Shown in pieces: positions 53,276 through 62,123 of a stretch of 64,000 bases of DNA. Origin of the DNA: an uncultured Ruminococcus sp. (GTDB lineage Bacteria; Bacillota; Clostridia; Monoglobales; Monoglobaceae); the NCBI GenBank assembly GCA_902760955.1, contig CACWIG010000001.1, forward strand, positions 31,918-95,917, given 5' to 3'. The translations under genes and the position numbers were made by a program. Numbering within the stretch: position 1 is the stretch's first letter; each line of letters starts with the position of its first letter. Under the pieces are notes generated by a model. The model was not told the DNA's origin. It saw only the letters and a list, made by a program, of their open reading frames with translations, and searched no databases.

Positions 53276-53352
53276 CTGCTCCTCCGGTCAAGATTAGCAG
53301 TTATTTTCAACTATAATCTAGGCTAACCGCTTTGCGGTCTTGCCCTTTATCT
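53266..53352 (-). ncRNA. Convergent antisense RNA (candidate antitoxin)
   Basis: An RNA of about 87 nt is predicted from a perfect minus-strand promoter, ending at the shared AATAACTGCT/AGCAGTTATT hairpin with seven T on this strand. It is complementary to the 3' end of the toxin-like mRNA. Its 5' part contains GGGCAAG...GCGGTTAGCC, closely repeating the mRNA's own leader (53138-53160), so sense 5' and 3' regions could also pair with each other. Confidence 0.65.
53268..53308. terminator. Shared bidirectional terminator of the toxin/antitoxin pair
   Basis: AATAACTGCT (53271-53280) / AGCAGTTATT (53296-53305) has A/T-runs on both sides. The minus-strand T-run is the longer one. It ends both convergent transcripts, so they overlap across the whole stem. 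Confidence 0.8.
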
Positions 53353-53358
53353 ACTTAT

Positions 53359-53387
53359 ATTATAATCTAAATATTTGATTTTGTCAA
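53359..53387 (-). promoter_or_regulatory. Promoter of the antisense RNA
   Basis: Minus-strand TTGACA (53382-53387) and TATAAT (53359-53364) with a 17-bp spacer are all perfect consensus. It is much stronger than the opposing promoter, as expected for an antitoxin RNA in excess. Confidence 0.85.
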
Positions 53388-53398
53388 TAAAAATCACG

Positions 53399-53443
53399 AA
53401 AAAAAAGCTATGCAAACGAAGAAATCGTCTGTATAGCTTTTTT
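53399..53443. terminator. Terminator near the right end of the element
   Basis: AAAAAAGCTAT.. pairs with ..ATAGCTTTTTT, with an inner AACGA/TCGTC-like stem and T-runs in both directions. After insertion split the native veg terminator, this hairpin probably serves veg. Confidence 0.8.
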
Positions 53444-53476
53444 CTTGGCAACCCTTTGACAGACCGTCAATACCTA

Positions 53477-53509
53477 TACTGTTTTATTGAGGACTGTCGT
53501 AAGGCTGTT
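53477..53509. other. attR of the serine-recombinase element
   Basis: From inside to outside: arm TACTGTTTTATTGAGGAC (53477-53494), TGTC (53495-53498, candidate core), GTAA, then GGCTGTT (53503-53509). GGCTGTT is the other half of the terminator stem whose partner AACAGCC lies at 48413-48419. Confidence 0.75.
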
Positions 53510-53519
53510 AGTTGTCAGT

Positions 53520-53804
53520 CTATTCAGCTTTTTCGATATCGTCTGTATCTGTCGGCTCACATATAATAAGCTCAACGGCTTTAGTGAGAACATCAGCATA
53601 GCTGTAAGATACACGGCGTTCACTTGTCGGCACGTCATTCTGAACATCAAGCTTAACTGTAAATATGCTTGGATATGTGTTCTCTATAACGCCGTCACGA
53701 ACAACAATCTGCTTTCTTCCGTGCTTTGCCTTAAGGCGAACCTTATGTCCGACATTGTCGGCAAGGTCACTTTTTATTTTAATCAAATCCTTTTGAATAT
53801 ACAT
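53520..53804 (-). CDS. veg: Veg protein (biofilm-associated, DUF1021)
   Basis: This is a small conserved Firmicutes protein; in B. subtilis Veg influences biofilm formation and is very highly expressed. Its 94 residues include IKSDLADNVGHKVRLKAKHG, TYPSIFTVKLD and RRVSYSYADVLTKAVEL, all diagnostic. The ATG at 53804 follows AAAGGGGTG; the open frame to 53870 is unsupported. The element inserted 11-22 bp beyond its stop, in the terminator. Confidence 0.92.
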   Translation of the reverse strand: MYIQKDLIKIKSDLADNVGHKVRLKAKHGRKQIVVRDGVIENTYPSIFTVKLDVQNDVPTSERRVSYSYADVLTKAVELIICEPTDTDDIEKAE

Positions 53805-53943
53805 CGGTAACACCCCTTTAAACATAGTGCAATATAAAAAGATGCAATATAATCTATGCCTCAACAGCAAAGCGTTTCATCAGATTTGTGCGGAGAAACA
53901 TCTGCCTCTGAATATAATAAATGCTTCTTTTATTTATGTGTAT

Positions 53944-53972
53944 ATTATAGCACAACTTTTCAATTTTGTAAA
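53944..53972 (-). promoter_or_regulatory. Promoter of veg
   Basis: Minus-strand TTTACA (53967-53972), a 17-bp spacer and TATAAT (53944-53949). The leader is about 130 nt. Confidence 0.75.
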
Positions 53973-54052
53973 TAGAAAAATACAATTATTTTACATATTT
54001 TTCACAATAAAGTTACAGCGGTTAAAAGAATAACGTAAAACCGCAGTTCTTG

Positions 54053-54081
54053 TTGACTTTTAATTTTAAAAATAGTATACT
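54053..54081 (+). promoter_or_regulatory. Promoter of the acyltransferase-rsmA operon
   Basis: TTGACT (54053-54058), a 17-bp spacer and TATACT (54076-54081). It is divergent from veg. Confidence 0.75.
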
Positions 54082-54134
54082 TTATATGTAAAAATAGGTT
54101 ATATTGTATATGTGTGGTTATGGAGGAACAAAAT

Positions 54135-55196
54135 ATGCCTGAAAAGCAGAACAGGCGAAAGTCTGATATAATGTTTTTAAATATTGTATTTTGCCTTTTG
54201 GTTATATTCATTCACGTTGCCTCTGAGGTTGTGGTGAAGGCACCGAGAAATACATATTTTTTTACTGTTGTTTTTCTGGCACAAAGGCTGTCGTACTTCG
54301 TTGTACCAGGGTTTATAGTGTTGAGCGGTGCTAAGCTGTTTATTAACACACAAGATTTGACAAGCTATCCAAAATATTATTTGTCACGCTTTTTGCGTAT
54401 TGTTGTTCCGTACATATTTTGGGCGTGCTTATATTATGCGTGGTTGTGCATAAAGGGCGGATATTCCTTTAGTGGTTATGAGCTTTTCTATGGAATTTTA
54501 AAGGGTGATATTTGGGCACATTTATATTTTGTTGTTGTCCTTATACAGTTTATTATTCTCACGCCTTTTTGGATATACTTATACAATAGAGGAAATGCGG
54601 CAATTCATATTGCATTTGCTTTAATTATAACAATTATTTCTTCTCTGTATTTGCCGTCAATTCTGACAAGTGTATTTCCGTCTATACCTGATATTGATTT
54701 ATCAAATTGTTTTTTGAGTTATCAAATCTATTGGACGGCAGGATGTTTGATAGGAAAATATTATAAAGAGTTTACAAGTTACCTTAAGCACAATGTTTTA
54801 ACGATTGTTATCTGCTTTGTTTTATGCGGATTGGCAGAGGGATATCTCTCGTGGCTGACATATACGGCTGAACCTGTCTGGATGGGTTTGTTTCATATGC
54901 TGTATGCTATGGCGGCAATATTGTTCTTTTATATGATTGCACAACTGTTCACAGGCAAGGCAAAGGGATTGCTTATTCCTTTGTATTTGGTAGATAAATC
55001 AAGTTATATGCTGTATTTGATGCATTGCCTTGTAATTGCGGTTGTGGACAATCAGTTGGACTCAAGAGGTATTTATGATATTTCAAACAGGTTTGCATAC
55101 CGCACCGCTTTGGTATATGTGATATGTGTGGTTATTTGCCTGTTGTGGCGGATGTTATGTGCGGCGGTATCTAAGGTAGCCGTCAGAAAAAAGTAG
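54135..55196 (+). CDS. Acyltransferase family 3 membrane protein
   Basis: This integral membrane O-acyltransferase of the OafA/family 3 group (353 residues) has about ten transmembrane segments. It shows the start IMFLNIVFCLLVIFIHVASE, with the His in the first helix, and the Arg-rich YYLSRFLRIVVPYIFWA. It probably acylates a surface polysaccharide; the acceptor is unknown. The ATG at 54135 is 8 nt from GGAGG. Upstream GTG/ATG codons in frame are less well placed. rsmA follows directly. Confidence 0.85.
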   Translation: MPEKQNRRKSDIMFLNIVFCLLVIFIHVASEVVVKAPRNTYFFTVVFLAQRLSYFVVPGFIVLSGAKLFINTQDLTSYPKYYLSRFLRIVVPYIFWACLYYAWLCIKGGYSFSGYELFYGILKGDIWAHLYFVVVLIQFIILTPFWIYLYNRGNAAIHIAFALIITIISSLYLPSILTSVFPSIPDIDLSNCFLSYQIYWTAGCLIGKYYKEFTSYLKHNVLTIVICFVLCGLAEGYLSWLTYTAEPVWMGLFHMLYAMAAILFFYMIAQLFTGKAKGLLIPLYLVDKSSYMLYLMHCLVIAVVDNQLDSRGIYDISNRFAYRTALVYVICVVICLLWRMLCAAVSKVAVRKK

Positions 55197-55227
55197 TTTG
55201 AACATAAGGGAAGGGATAATTAGAAAT

Positions 55228-56082
55228 ATGAATTTATGTAATCCTACAGAGCTAAAGGCTTTGCTTGCAAGACACGGGTTTGCTTTTTCTAAAACCTTGG
55301 GGCAGAACTTTTTGATAGACCAAAATATTCTTGAAAAAATAGTGGCAGGAGCAGGGATAGGTGAGGGTGATTATGTTCTCGAAATTGGTCCAGGAGCAGG
55401 AACTTTAACAAGGCGATTGGCTCAGACAGGTGCAAAATGCACTGCCGTTGAAATAGACAAGGCGCTTTTGCCAATTCTTGCGGACTCTATGGCGGAGTTT
55501 GACAATTTTAGCTTGATAAACAATGATATATTAAAAATAGATTTAAGAAAACTGTGTCAGGAGGAGTTCGGCGGAAATTCGTTTCACGTGGTTGCAAATT
55601 TGCCATATTATATTACAACTCCCATAGTGATGAAACTTTTGGAGGAGCGGCTGCCCGTTAAGTCTATGACTCTTATGGTACAGAAAGAGGTGGCAGAAAG
55701 AATGTGCGCCGAGTGCGGCGGCAAAGAGTATGGAGCTCTTTCGGTGGCGATTGCGTATTACTGCAAAGCGGAAGTCGTGTGCAAAGCGGAACCTCATTGC
55801 TTTATGCCTCAGCCTAAAGTAACATCTACGGTTGTCAGACTTGTCGTTGGCGAGAAACCTAATGAGGACGTTAAAAGCGAAAAGTTTTTCTTTGCTCTTG
55901 TGAAATCGGCTTTCGGACAAAGGAGAAAGACATTGGTGAACGCACTGTCCAAAAGTCCGTATGTATCAATTGAGAAAAATTCGGTTATTGAGGCTTTAAA
56001 AAATATGGGACTTGACGAGAATATAAGAGGGGAAAAGCTGAGTATTGAGGAGTTTGCGAGATTGAGTGATTTGCTGAACTGA
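55228..56082 (+). CDS. rsmA: 16S rRNA dimethyladenosine transferase RsmA/KsgA
   Basis: This dimethylates A1518/A1519 of 16S rRNA (284 residues). SAM-binding motif VLEIGPGAGTLTRRLA, VEIDKAL, catalytic VANLPYYITTPI and the C-terminal FGQRRKTLVNALSKS are all present. FSKTLGQNFLID is the family's N-terminal signature. The ATG at 55228 lies 12 nt after GGGAAGGG. An open frame reaches a TTG at 55198. In Bacillus ksgA sits near veg and yabE, and the same genes are scattered nearby here. Confidence 0.95.
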   Translation: MNLCNPTELKALLARHGFAFSKTLGQNFLIDQNILEKIVAGAGIGEGDYVLEIGPGAGTLTRRLAQTGAKCTAVEIDKALLPILADSMAEFDNFSLINNDILKIDLRKLCQEEFGGNSFHVVANLPYYITTPIVMKLLEERLPVKSMTLMVQKEVAERMCAECGGKEYGALSVAIAYYCKAEVVCKAEPHCFMPQPKVTSTVVRLVVGEKPNEDVKSEKFFFALVKSAFGQRRKTLVNALSKSPYVSIEKNSVIEALKNMGLDENIRGEKLSIEEFARLSDLLN

Positions 56083-56092
56083 GGAGATTTTT

Positions 56093-56419
56093 ATGTATTG
56101 TCCAAATTGTAAGTCTGAATACCGCGACGGGATATATGTTTGTCCCGAATGCGGAGCGGAGCTTAAAAATGAACTTGAAAAGGAAACAGAAACTGAAGTT
56201 GTAGTCGACCTCGAGGAAAAACCCTGCAAGCTATGCAGTGCGGCAGATGAGTTTGAGGCGGATATTATAATTGCCAAGCTAAAAGCCGAGGGAATTTATG
56301 CATACAAAAAATTCAACGGAACAGACAGCTATAACAGAATTTTGTTGGGCAGAACCATTTTTGGAGTAGACATAATGGTGGGAGAAAAGAGTCTTGAGGA
56401 AGCTAAAGTGATACTTTGA
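56093..56419 (+). CDS. Zinc-ribbon plus DUF2007-type small protein
   Basis: The 108 residues begin with a zinc ribbon (YCPNCKSEY..YVCPECGAEL), followed by an acidic linker. The last part is a DUF2007 (putative signal-transducing) domain (DEFEADIIIAKLKAEGIYAY..VDIMVGEKSLEEAKVIL). The function is unknown. It lies 10 bp after rsmA and is likely co-transcribed. GAGGAG precedes the ATG. Confidence 0.82.
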   Translation: MYCPNCKSEYRDGIYVCPECGAELKNELEKETETEVVVDLEEKPCKLCSAADEFEADIIIAKLKAEGIYAYKKFNGTDSYNRILLGRTIFGVDIMVGEKSLEEAKVIL

Positions 56420-56474
56420 GAAAATATTAACAAACAAACATAGATGCTTTTATAAAAATTGTATAAAATTGATA

Positions 56475-56503
56475 TTGAAAAAATGTGCTTGTTAGTGTAT
56501 AGT
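56475..56503 (+). promoter_or_regulatory. Promoter of pckG
   Basis: TTGAAA (56475-56480), a 17-bp spacer and TATAGT (56498-56503). A leader of about 70 nt ends in a strong GGAGG before the ATG. Confidence 0.75.
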
Positions 56504-56579
56504 AGTATAGGAAAAATTTTAAATAATAAAATAGATAATAGATATTAAATTATATAATAACAATTAGGAGGAAAAAGAA

Positions 56580-58343
56580 ATGACAGAAAACAAGTTTGTT
56601 TTGAATTGGCTTGAAGAAATGAAAGCTCTTTGCAAACCTGACAGCGTTGTATGGATTGACGGTAGCGAAGAGCAGTTAGAGGCTCTCAGAGCAGAGGCGG
56701 TAGAAAGCGGCGAAATGATAAAGTTAAACCAGGAAAAGCTCCCTGGTTGTTACTATCACAGAACTGCAGAAAACGACGTTGCAAGAGTTGAGGACAGAAC
56801 ATTTATATGTACTCCAACCGAAGAGGAAGCAGGTCCTATTAACAATTGGATGGCTCCTGACGAAATGTATGCAAAGTTGAACGCTTTATATGACGGCTCA
56901 ATGGTTGGAAGAACTATGTATGTAATTCCATATTCAATGGGTCCTGTGGGCTCACCTTTCTCAAAGATTGGTATTGAGCTTACTGACAGTATCTACGTTG
57001 TATTAAATATGGCTATTATGACAAGAATTGGTGACAAAGTTCTTGAAAAGATAGAAGGCGACGAGTTCATTAAGTGCTTACACGCTAAAAAGGACGTAAA
57101 TCCTGATGAGAGATATATTGTTCACTTCCCACAGGATAACACAATTATGTCTGTAAACTCAGCTTACGGCGGCAACGTATTGCTCGGTAAGAAGTGCTTT
57201 GCACTCAGAATTGCATCATACCTCGGTAAAAACGAAGGCTGGATGGCAGAGCATATGCTCATTTTAGGTCTTGAAAATCCCCAGGGCGAAGTTAAGTATA
57301 TTGCGGCTGCATTCCCAAGTGCTTGCGGTAAGACAAATCTCGCTATGCTTATACCGCCTAAGTACCTTAAAGAAAAAGGCTACAAGGTTTGGACAGTAGG
57401 TGACGATATTGCTTGGCTCAGAATAGGTCCTGACGGCAGATTGTATGCTGTAAATCCAGAGGCAGGTTTCTTCGGTGTTGCACCTGGTACCAGCGAAAAG
57501 ACAAACTTTAACGCTCTTGAGTCAACAAAGAAAAACACAATATTCACAAATGTTGCTATCAACAATGATGATATGACAGTTTGGTGGGAAGGTCTTGACA
57601 AGAATCCGCCCGAAAACTGCACAGAGTGGACAGGTAAGCAGGTTAACGGCAAGACTTACGAAGGCAATCTTGCTCATCCTAACTCAAGATTTACTGCTCC
57701 TGCAATCAACTGCCCTTGCATCTCATCTGAGTTTGAGAATCCACAGGGTGTTCCGATTTCTGCTATCGTATTCGGCGGCAGACGTGCTAAGACCGCTCCG
57801 TTGGTATATCAGGCAAGAGATTGGGAACACGGTGTATTCGTAGGTGCTACTATGGCATCTGAGACAACTGCGGCTGCTGCAGGTGCTGTTGGTGTTGTAA
57901 GACGTGACCCAATGGCTATGAAACCGTTTGTTGGATATAATATGGCTGATTACTTTGGACATTGGCTCGAAATGGGCAAGAAGATGGATCCTGAAAAGGC
58001 TCCTAAGATTTTCCACGTTAACTGGTTCAGAAAAGATGACGACGGCAAATTTTTATGGCCTGGCTTTGGTGACAATATGAGAGTTCTCCTTTGGATACTC
58101 GATCGTTGTGCAGGCAAGGCTGACGCAGTTGAAAGTCCTATCGGTCTTCTTCCTACAGCTAACGACATTGATACAACTGACCTTGACGTTACCGCAGAAC
58201 AGCTTTCAGAATTGCTCAGCGTTGACAAGAGCGTTTGGATGGAAGATGTTGAAAATCAGGAGGAATACTTCGCTCAGTTCGGCGACAGACTCCCTGCTGA
58301 AATCAAGAAACAGCTTGAAATCTTAAAGAACAACTTAAAATAA
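56580..58343 (+). CDS. pckG: Phosphoenolpyruvate carboxykinase (GTP)
   Basis: This interconverts oxaloacetate and PEP with GTP. In anaerobes it often runs toward oxaloacetate for C4-acid or propionate formation. The 587 residues match the GTP class, not the ATP class: YVIPYSMGPVGSPFSKIGIE, the P-loop kinase motif FPSACGKTNLAM (from about residue 245), VGDDIAWLRIGPDGRLYAVN and GRRAKTAPLVY. It is monocistronic with a strong terminator. Confidence 0.96.
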   Translation: MTENKFVLNWLEEMKALCKPDSVVWIDGSEEQLEALRAEAVESGEMIKLNQEKLPGCYYHRTAENDVARVEDRTFICTPTEEEAGPINNWMAPDEMYAKLNALYDGSMVGRTMYVIPYSMGPVGSPFSKIGIELTDSIYVVLNMAIMTRIGDKVLEKIEGDEFIKCLHAKKDVNPDERYIVHFPQDNTIMSVNSAYGGNVLLGKKCFALRIASYLGKNEGWMAEHMLILGLENPQGEVKYIAAAFPSACGKTNLAMLIPPKYLKEKGYKVWTVGDDIAWLRIGPDGRLYAVNPEAGFFGVAPGTSEKTNFNALESTKKNTIFTNVAINNDDMTVWWEGLDKNPPENCTEWTGKQVNGKTYEGNLAHPNSRFTAPAINCPCISSEFENPQGVPISAIVFGGRRAKTAPLVYQARDWEHGVFVGATMASETTAAAAGAVGVVRRDPMAMKPFVGYNMADYFGHWLEMGKKMDPEKAPKIFHVNWFRKDDDGKFLWPGFGDNMRVLLWILDRCAGKADAVESPIGLLPTANDIDTTDLDVTAEQLSELLSVDKSVWMEDVENQEEYFAQFGDRLPAEIKKQLEILKNNLK

Positions 58344-58358
58344 TTATAAGTTTATTGC

Positions 58359-58395
58359 AAGAAGCCTGAACGATGAATGTTCAGGCTTCTTTGTT
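58359..58395. terminator. Bidirectional terminator between pckG and the LysM gene
   Basis: GAAGCCTGAAC / GTTCAGGCTTC is a perfect 11-bp stem with a 7-nt loop, flanked by AA and TTTGTT. It separates two convergent genes. Confidence 0.88.
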
Positions 58396-58398
58396 ATA

Positions 58399-59946
58399 TC
58401 AGCAAATTTTAATTAATTGTCCTACATCTAAATTATCAGAGGTTAAATTGTTACATTCCTTTAATGCGTCGACGGTTGTTTTATATTTTTTTGCAATACT
58501 CCATAAGGTGTCGCCCTTTTGAACAAAGAATATTCTTATGCAGGGCCTTTTTATGTAGCTGCTGTTTTCATCAACTTCGATATCTGTAACAGGAGATAGT
58601 TCTTCCTCTTTAAAACAGCGAATACTCAAGCCGAGAATAACCCGTAGTTCTAAACTGCTGGCGCTGTTCATAGTATAGCTTGTGTGCTCGGTAAAGACCT
58701 TCGCATCACAGATTGTATCAGACTCCGCAGATGGTGATGTTAAGGTGTGTGTAAAGTCAGATACATCACTAAAATTGCACAGAGGAAGTTCGGGGTCGTT
58801 TGTTGTATATAAAATGTTGCTTTTAACCTTTCCAAATACAGTTATTTCGCCGTTGCCCGTAGAAATTCTATCCACAGATGCTGTGATTGATACATCACAA
58901 ATTTTTGCAATATCAGGTAAGGCGTCGGGAAAGTTGACCGAGGCTTTATGAGTCAACCTTGCGGTTGTATTGTTTGTCAACTGTTCTATGGTTATCGGCT
59001 GAGAAATCAGCTTTGTGTCGCAATCAAGAGAATACGCGTCACATATTATCTCAGGTTCCTGAATTTTAATGCCGCGCAGAGAGGCGGCAAGACCTATTTC
59101 AAAACCGAATATTCTCGGTTCGCCGTCTGAGTCATCACGAACCTCGCAGTACATATCCGATAACATATATTCAATTTCTGCCTCCATATCCTCCTCGGCT
59201 CCTAATATGTCGAGGGTTTCCTCAAAAGGTATGGTATATTCGGCTGTTTGAACGGAGCCATCATCCAATGATGTGTAAAGAAAGCATATTCTTGCTTGCC
59301 CCTTAGCCAAGGCGGAATTTTCCATAAGAGTAAGCTCTGTTGCCTCAGGATATACGGCAGTTTTTAAAATTTCGCTTATAGATGGGTTGCCGGGCGGCAG
59401 TTCGGCTTGCTCGCATACAACAACTCTGTTTTCTGCGTTTACAGTGGTGTTGCATATGCGTATTTTTCGTGTTTCGGTGCAGATATCAGATGCGGAGTCC
59501 GACTCTGATGCGATTTCAAATGAGTCAGGCTCTATGACCTTAACACTTATTCCTGTTGTGCATCTGAGATTTATTTTTCGGCTGTTTATTAATGAATAGT
59601 TAAAGCTTTCGGGTTCAATGTCTGCAACGATAAATGCGGCATCACCTGGACTGCCCACATCTAACGAATGATTAAACGCCTGAGAGCCTGAAAGGCTTTT
59701 AACCTTGCTTGCAACCTCGCCGTCGGGAGAATACAGCACAGTCATATTTACGGTGCCCTGGACATATACCTTGCCTGCCCTGATAGACTTTTCTGTTACT
59801 GTGATATAACCGCTTACATCTAAGACCTTTTTGATATCGGGATTTACATCAGGAACAATAACATCACAGTCAACCGTTGTCTGACTGTATTTTTGGGATA
59901 AAATCTTGCTTGTTTGTATGGTTTCTTTTTTTAATATAACGGACAT
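58399..59946 (-). CDS. SPOCS (DUF3794) domain protein with C-terminal LysM
   Basis: This looks like a sporulation-type protein: DUF3794/SPOCS modules with a LysM domain occur in spore-coat morphogenetic proteins of Clostridia. Of the 515 residues, the first SPOCS module starts near CDVIVPDVNPDIKKVLDVSG and a second is at KASVNFPDALPDIAKICDVS. The C terminus is one LysM (FFVQKGDTLWSIAKKYKTTV). There is no signal peptide, in keeping with assembly from the mother-cell cytoplasm. I could not identify a convincing sporulation-sigma promoter in the ~75 bp before it. Confidence 0.88.
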   Translation of the reverse strand: MSVILKKETIQTSKILSQKYSQTTVDCDVIVPDVNPDIKKVLDVSGYITVTEKSIRAGKVYVQGTVNMTVLYSPDGEVASKVKSLSGSQAFNHSLDVGSPGDAAFIVADIEPESFNYSLINSRKINLRCTTGISVKVIEPDSFEIASESDSASDICTETRKIRICNTTVNAENRVVVCEQAELPPGNPSISEILKTAVYPEATELTLMENSALAKGQARICFLYTSLDDGSVQTAEYTIPFEETLDILGAEEDMEAEIEYMLSDMYCEVRDDSDGEPRIFGFEIGLAASLRGIKIQEPEIICDAYSLDCDTKLISQPITIEQLTNNTTARLTHKASVNFPDALPDIAKICDVSITASVDRISTGNGEITVFGKVKSNILYTTNDPELPLCNFSDVSDFTHTLTSPSAESDTICDAKVFTEHTSYTMNSASSLELRVILGLSIRCFKEEELSPVTDIEVDENSSYIKRPCIRIFFVQKGDTLWSIAKKYKTTVDALKECNNLTSDNLDVGQLIKIC

Positions 59947-60021
59947 ATAGTATACCTCGCTTTTTGTATCGTTTATACTCTCACCCTATTTATATGATGA
60001 TATGTCCGCAGATATTACATT

Positions 60022-60870
60022 TTATAATGTATCTTTTATATTTAGATATAAATCATATATTTCACGGCGTGGTTGCTTTAGTTCGTCAGCAACACGTCGT
60101 GTCAATTCTTTTGCCCTCATTCCCTCGGCTGAGTATTTTTTAAGCAATGTTTCGGCGGAGGGTAAGGAATTAAGATATTCTTCTTCAAGTTTTTTGGCAT
60201 CGGCTCCTTCAATTATGAGTACAAACTCGCCTTTGGGAGATGTTTCTTCATAATATGTTACGGCGTCTTGAAGGGTGGTTCTGTTGTATTCCTCAAATTT
60301 TTTTGTCAGCTCTCTTGCAAGAACAATTTTTCTGTTGCCGAATACCTCAAGCATATCCCGAAGCGTGCTGAGCAGTTTGTGAGGAGCCTCGTAAAATATG
60401 AGTGTTCTTGTGTCGTTTCTGACAGATTGCAAATGCTCAAGCCTGTTCTTTTTATTTACGGTTAAAAATCCCTCAAAGGCAAACCTACCCGTTGGCATAC
60501 CTGATGCTACAAGAGCAGTGGCAAAAGCACAGGGGCCTGGCAGTGCTTCAATTTCTATGCCGTTTTGTATGCACAGCTTAACAAGGTCTTCGCCTGGGTC
60601 TGATATTCCGGGCATACCTGCGTCTGTTATAACGGCGATATTTGTTCCCGATAAAAGCTTTTCGATAAGGTAGTTGCCTTTTTCTCTTTTGTTGTGCTCA
60701 TAATAACTCGTTGTCGGTACTTTTATATCAAAGTGATTTAAAAGTTTTGCGCTGACTCTTGTGTCCTCTGCGGCTATAAGGTCAACGCTTTTCAAGGTTT
60801 CAAGTGTACGATATGTTATGTCGTTTAAGTTCCCTATGGGTGTAGGGCATAAGTATAGTTTTCCGTTCAT
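60022..60870 (-). CDS. rsmI: 16S rRNA (cytidine(1402)-2'-O)-methyltransferase RsmI
   Basis: This 2'-O-methylates C1402 in the decoding centre (282 residues). It has the tetrapyrrole-methylase fold with LYLCPTPIGNLNDITYRTLE, AAEDTRVSAKLLNHF, VITDAGMPGISDPGEDLV, ALPGPCAFATALVASG and FYEAPHKLLSTL. Its ATG overlaps the stop of the preceding methyltransferase gene by one base, showing translational coupling. Confidence 0.96.
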   Translation of the reverse strand: MNGKLYLCPTPIGNLNDITYRTLETLKSVDLIAAEDTRVSAKLLNHFDIKVPTTSYYEHNKREKGNYLIEKLLSGTNIAVITDAGMPGISDPGEDLVKLCIQNGIEIEALPGPCAFATALVASGMPTGRFAFEGFLTVNKKNRLEHLQSVRNDTRTLIFYEAPHKLLSTLRDMLEVFGNRKIVLARELTKKFEEYNRTTLQDAVTYYEETSPKGEFVLIIEGADAKKLEEEYLNSLPSAETLLKKYSAEGMRAKELTRRVADELKQPRREIYDLYLNIKDTL

Positions 60871-61628
60871 TATTCTGACTTCCTTCTATTATATATAGTA
60901 TGTATTTCATCTGAGTATACACCAGGGGCTGTATACATATACAGCGGAGGGTCAAGAAAGAGCTTTGGCTTTCCCAGATAGGCACCCTCTACAAGTATCA
61001 TAGTTGCAACTTTGTTTATTGAAGGGTGAATAAACCGCAATCTTTTTGGTTCTATTCTGTAATTTCGCATAAGGCAAAGTACGTCTGCAAGACGCTCAGG
61101 GCGGTGTATCATACACAGCTTTCCGTATGGCTTTAATATATTAGAAGAAACTCGGATTATATCTTCTAAATTGCACAATATTTCGTGCCTTGCAATTGTG
61201 ACAGGATCACTCTTGTTTATAAGTCCGCTGCCTACTTCTTTATACGGAGGATTGCAGGTTACAACATCAAATTTGCTCTTGCCAAAAAGCTGTTCCGAGT
61301 TTTTTAAATCATCACAGATTATTTCAACTTTATCCTCAATTTTATTCAATAAAACTGAGCGTTGTGCCAAATCTGCACACTCTTTTTGAATTTCAATTCC
61401 TATAATCTTTTCTGCGTGAGATTTTTGTGATAACAATATAGGAATAATTCCGTTTCCACTGCATAAATCTATAACTGTGGAGTTTTTTCGTATAGATTTA
61501 GAGGCATAATCGGCAAGCAAAACCGCATCTGTTCCAAAACAAAACATATCGGGATTCTGAATAATTTTCATACCGTTTAGCTGTAAATCATCGATGCGTT
61601 CATTTTGAAAATGTAAACCGTCTTCCAT
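60870..61628 (-). CDS. TrmN6/YabB-like tRNA adenine methyltransferase
   Basis: This SAM-dependent N6-adenine methyltransferase is related to tRNA1(Val) A37 methyltransferase (252 residues). Motif I is VIDLCSGNGIIPILLS, motif II region IIGIEIQKEC, catalytic motif IV VVTCNPPYKEVG, and ARHEILCNLEDIIRVSS is family-typical. In Bacillus the homologue (yabB) also sits directly before rsmI (yraL/yabC region). AAAGGGGAG precedes the ATG. Confidence 0.92.
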   Translation of the reverse strand: MEDGLHFQNERIDDLQLNGMKIIQNPDMFCFGTDAVLLADYASKSIRKNSTVIDLCSGNGIIPILLSQKSHAEKIIGIEIQKECADLAQRSVLLNKIEDKVEIICDDLKNSEQLFGKSKFDVVTCNPPYKEVGSGLINKSDPVTIARHEILCNLEDIIRVSSNILKPYGKLCMIHRPERLADVLCLMRNYRIEPKRLRFIHPSINKVATMILVEGAYLGKPKLFLDPPLYMYTAPGVYSDEIHTIYNRRKSE

Positions 61629-62013
61629 TGGTACTTCTCCCCTTTATTATCAAAATGTTCTACTATGCACAAAAAAATCGTGCTTGTTTGTGAAAAATGC
61701 ACAAAAAGTTTTTTCGAAGTAAAATTTGCAGTTCAATAATTGCAAAAAACGCAGCAACACCAAAGCAAAAAGTGAATTGCAAAAAGTTAAAATTAAAATT
61801 TTTATTTGCTGTGTTTTTCAAAAAAATCTCTCAGAATTAGTATAACAGAAAAATTTGTTTAGCACAATAACCAAAATTCTTTCAAGAATTTTCCAATTAA
61901 GAGAATAACAAAGAAAATCTAAGAAAATGAGAGAATTAAGGTAGTTTTTTAACTTTAAACCAATTTCATTTTAATTTTTTTCAAATAAAACTTTTTAAAC
62001 AAATTTTGAAAAG
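61629..62013. other. AT-rich intergenic region between divergent genes
   Basis: This is a ~385-bp A-rich stretch between trmN6 and the YabE-like gene. It holds several short TGCACAAAAA/GCAAAAA repeats but no gene, no strong hairpin and no riboswitch I recognise. c-di-AMP (ydaO) riboswitch sequence, sometimes found before cell-wall hydrolase genes, is not apparent. Confidence 0.6.
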
Positions 62014-62042
62014 TTGACGATTTAAAAAATTGATTATATAAT
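62014..62042 (+). promoter_or_regulatory. Promoter of the YabE-like gene
   Basis: TTGACG (62014-62019), a 17-bp spacer and TATAAT (62037-62042). The leader is about 75 nt. Confidence 0.8.
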
Positions 62043-62123
62043 AGCAGTGTAGTACGCTGAACCATTATTTTCCAATTACAGTCACAGGAAGATAGTGTTG
62101 TAAAAATATTACGAGGTGATTTG

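Noticed and set aside
53827..54033. 68-codon plus-strand frame upstream of the acyltransferase
   Set aside because: It overlaps the veg promoter and leader, has no ribosome-binding site and has a low-complexity AT-rich composition.
61629..62123. c-di-AMP (ydaO-type) riboswitch before the YabE-like gene
   Set aside because: I could not find its conserved core. The region is A-rich without paired elements, and the promoter lies only ~75 bp before the gene.
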